Origin: an uncultured Lachnospiraceae bacterium
GTDB lineage: Bacteria; Bacillota; Clostridia; Lachnospirales; Lachnospiraceae
Assembly (NCBI GenBank): GCA_910588215.1
Contig: CAJUQJ010000085.1
Span: 1-8,118, forward strand
DNA length: 8,118 nt
Direction: 5' to 3'
The translations under genes were made by a program, and so were the position numbers. The notes under the pieces were generated by a model that saw nothing but the letters and a program-made list of their open reading frames with translations, was not told the origin of the DNA and searched no databases. Shown piece after piece: positions 6,632 through 8,118 of this stretch (the stretch's first letter is position 1; every line of letters begins with the position of its first letter).

Positions 6632-7165
6632 ATGAAAATTGGAAATAAACTCAACCAATTAAGAAAACTTTCAGGAATGACCCAGGAACAATTAGCTGAA
6701 AAAATTGACGTGTCCAGACAGACAATTTCCAAATGGGAGTCAGACAGCACCTCTCCCGATTTAGAAAGTATCGTTAAAATAAGCAGAATTTTTCATGTGT
6801 CATTAGATGATTTGCTTAAGGAGGCGGAAACAAGTGTGACAAACAGAAATGATGAACAGATTACTTTAGAAGATTTGATGAAAATAAATCTTCATAACAG
6901 AAAAATGACGCTGTTACTCATTGGCGGTTTGATTTTTGTTATGGTCAGCGTATTAAATTTTGCCTATGTGATTGCGTTACAAAGCACAACGCTCAGTACC
7001 CAGTATATGCTGTACCGATATATTGCAACAGGGCAATATGCTGACGCTCCCGTTGATTATATGCGATTAATGATTCCGTCTATGATTACCGGTGCGATCG
7101 GACTGGTACTGTTTGTAAGTTATGTCATTGAAAATAGAAAAAAGGAGACTGAAAAATATGTATAA
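6632..7165 (+). CDS. XRE-family transcriptional regulator with two C-terminal membrane segments
   Basis: A 177-residue protein. Residues 6-62 form a Cro/C1-type helix-turn-helix: L-R-K-L-S-G-M-T-Q-E-Q-L-A-E-K and then V-S-R-Q-T-I-S-K-W-E. A polar linker (63-90) leads to two hydrophobic segments at about 92-116 and 146-166, with roughly 30 residues between them and a short charged tail. This puts the DNA-binding domain in the cytoplasm on a membrane anchor, a layout common in Firmicute XRE proteins that sense envelope or small-molecule signals. The start is secure: AAGGAGG (6616-6622) lies 9 nt before the ATG. The last 8 bp overlap the next gene, so the two are translationally coupled. Codon use is AT-rich (AAA, TTA, ATT, GAT), unlike tex, which suggests horizontal acquisition. 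The target is unknown; self-regulation is likely. Confidence 0.85.
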   Translation: MKIGNKLNQLRKLSGMTQEQLAEKIDVSRQTISKWESDSTSPDLESIVKISRIFHVSLDDLLKEAETSVTNRNDEQITLEDLMKINLHNRKMTLLLIGGLIFVMVSVLNFAYVIALQSTTLSTQYMLYRYIATGQYADAPVDYMRLMIPSMITGAIGLVLFVSYVIENRKKETEKYV

Positions 7166-7730
7166 GACAAAAAAGGTTGTTTCATGTTTCGTTTTATGTG
7201 TGCTCATCTTTTCGCTATGTGCGTGTGGGAAAGAAAGTAAAGATAACGCTGACATTTACGGGGAAACCATTGGAGGATTGGAGGACAATGAACTTTTTGT
7301 AACGATTGATACGAATGCCCATTTGCCGGTTTTACTTGTTACATCACAGGTGTATGATGAAGGTACAGGAAAACAGGCGGCACTTGATTGTGATGTGTAT
7401 TATTTGGTAGACAAAGAAGTTAAAAACATAGGATCGATAGAGAGTATGGGAACAGCATATCCTATATCCTATGATGAAACAGGCATCTATACGGCTTCCG
7501 GTCACGCTATGCAGCGTTTTGAGGTTGAGAAATCCGGTACACTTAAGTTGGCAGAAGTAATTAACGAACAATTTGATGAAAACGGAAACGCTGCTTATAC
7601 CATGACAAAGGAGAATGAAACAAAAACAATTTCAGAAGAAGATTATTATGCCGTATTTGAGAAATACAGCAATGCTACAATTGTAAGTTTTGCTTATGGT
7701 GCATCAGACGCAGCAAAATCCCGCTTTTGA
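7158..7730 (+). CDS. Small secreted lipoprotein of unknown function
   Basis: A 190-residue protein with a clear lipoprotein signal: basic start M-Y-K-T-K-K, hydrophobic core to residue 19, and lipobox L20-C21-A22-C23, so Cys23 should be lipidated and the mature protein held on the outer face of the membrane. The mature part is acidic and Tyr-rich, with no recognised catalytic motif. Segments such as D-V-Y-Y-L-V-D-K-E-V and G-I-Y-T-A-S-G-H look like a compact beta-rich domain. The start at 7158 has AAAGGAG (7141-7147) inside the xre gene. The same frame opens at 7122, but that start lacks a ribosome site and would put extra residues before the signal peptide. It overlaps xre by 8 bp and probably shares its function. 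The C-terminus ends close to the mobile-element flank, so slight truncation cannot be excluded. Confidence 0.75.
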   Translation: MYKTKKVVSCFVLCVLIFSLCACGKESKDNADIYGETIGGLEDNELFVTIDTNAHLPVLLVTSQVYDEGTGKQAALDCDVYYLVDKEVKNIGSIESMGTAYPISYDETGIYTASGHAMQRFEVEKSGTLKLAEVINEQFDENGNAAYTMTKENETKTISEEDYYAVFEKYSNATIVSFAYGASDAAKSRF

Positions 7731-7842
7731 AACTAAAGATATTGACATAAACCTCTATTTTCTTAGAGCAAGATCTACCACAGTACCAAATTTCGCCTAT
7801 CGGCTTATTTTGTCCTATGGGAATCTTGTTAGGGTTGCCACC

Positions 7843-7866
7843 ACAAGCCCACCTTTTGCGGCTTGT
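7843..7866 (+). other. Hairpin upstream of mobC, candidate oriT-associated structure
   Basis: ACAAGCC (7843-7849) and GGCTTGT (7860-7866) form a 7-bp stem with a 10-nt loop containing TTTT. It lies 41 bp upstream of the mobC-like start and downstream of the G/C-biased TATGGGAATCTTGTTAGGG stretch. Transfer origins of mobilisable elements often sit directly upstream of mobC, hence the suggestion; a simple terminator is the alternative. No nick site can be assigned. Confidence 0.3.
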
Positions 7867-7907
7867 GCCGCTTGAAAAAATCCACCCACAAAAGGAGGTT
7901 CACAGCC

Positions 7908-8102
7908 ATGAAAAGGTACAACACGCTCCACCGCCGCCGGGTAATCAAAACACGCTTGACCGAGGAAGAATACGTCGAGTTTGCAGAGCGTGTCACACTC
8001 TGTAAAATGAACTAAGCCGAGTTTATCCGGCAAGCCCTCATTAAGTCAAACATACGCCCGGTCATTGTTACAGTTCACGGCCTAACCGGCCGCAAACTGT
8101 AA
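7908..8102 (+). pseudogene. MobC-like relaxosome accessory gene fragment, interrupted
   Basis: A strong AAAGGAGG (7891-7898) lies 9 nt before the ATG. The first 35 codons read M-K-R-Y-N-T-L-H-R-R-R and then T-R-L-T-E-E-E-Y-V-E-F-A-E-R-V. This is the ribbon-helix-helix start of MobC-type proteins, which help the relaxase bind oriT in integrative and mobilisable elements. An in-frame TAA at 8013-8015 falls where family members usually have Gln in M-N-Q-A-E-F-I-R-Q-A-L; CAA to TAA is one transition. The frame then continues A-E-F-I-R-Q-A-L-I-K-S-N-I-R-P-V-I up to about 8066. There it enters an unrelated dyad and stops at 8100-8102. Full MobC proteins are over 100 residues, so both the stop and the lost 3' part mark it as a remnant. 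No relaxase is visible before the window ends. Confidence 0.65.
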
Positions 8103-8103
8103 C
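8067..8103. repeat. 37-bp interrupted dyad related to the dispersed repeat
   Basis: The structure is GTTACAGTT, CAC, GGCC, TAACC, GGCC, GCA, AACTGTAAC: a perfect 9-bp outer stem, a 3x3 internal loop and a 4-bp inner stem. Its left half, GTTACAGTTCACGG, matches the GTTACTATTCACGG motif of copies A and B at 12 of 14 bases. It begins where the mobC-like homology ends, so it may be an insertion or the end of a repeat that replaced the mobC 3' part. Confidence 0.55.
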
Positions 8104-8118
8104 GCATCCAGCCCATTC

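Noticed and set aside
6432..7728. Near-direct repeat AAATCCCGC-N-TTT at 6432-6444 and 7716-7728, flanking the xre operon like att sites
   Set aside because: A 12-of-13 match is expected several times by chance in a window of this size, and there is no integrase or other boundary evidence.
7742..7770. Perfect TTGACA at 7742-7747 as a mobC promoter
   Set aside because: No acceptable -10 hexamer lies 16-18 bp downstream (sequence around TTAGAGCA).

Overview
The window looks like chromosome of a Clostridia-class Firmicute, most likely a Lachnospiraceae-type gut anaerobe. This rests on the style of the Tex, BlaI and BlaR1/M56 proteins, strong AAGGAGG-type ribosome binding sites, and the remnant of a conjugative-element MobC gene. 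No rRNA, tRNA or CRISPR array is visible. The assignment comes from recognised families and not from any database search.

Layout, left to right. Positions 1-282 are a non-coding leader with part of a dispersed repeat (58-99), an extended -10 promoter (147-155) and a hairpin near the start of the predicted transcript (165-205). Positions 283-2664 (+) encode Tex, an S1-domain RNA-binding protein with an unusual Lys/Ala-rich insertion. Tex converges on a large M56/BlaR1-like membrane metalloprotease (2727-5456, -). Between the two genes is a perfect 41-nt palindrome whose centre coincides with the protease stop codon. Upstream of the protease on the same strand is its partner BlaI-type repressor (5578-5967, -), with a good promoter and a TACA-N3-TGTA operator-like dyad.

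Positions 5968-6631 hold no convincing gene. They contain the blaI promoter, two more units of the dispersed repeat and a 165-bp element bounded by 22-bp inverted repeats (6264-6428) that looks like a MITE or a structured RNA. The promoter and leader of the next operon follow. That operon (6632-7730, +) is visibly AT-richer than tex and pairs a membrane-anchored XRE-family regulator with a small lipoprotein; their frames overlap by 8 bp. The right end (7731-8118) carries what looks like the oriT-side flank and 5' part of a mobC relaxosome gene. That gene is broken by an in-frame TAA and then runs into a 37-bp dyad that resembles the dispersed repeat.

How it works together: blaI/blaR1 should form an antirepressor pair in which an extracellular signal activates the M56 protease, which then relieves BlaI repression. 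The sensor half is not the penicillin-binding domain of classical BlaR1 and no beta-lactamase gene is present, so signal and target are unknown. The xre/lipoprotein pair may be a second envelope-linked regulatory unit. The repeats, the inverted-repeat element, the AT-rich operon and the mobC remnant together indicate an accessory zone to the right of the tex/blaR1 block.
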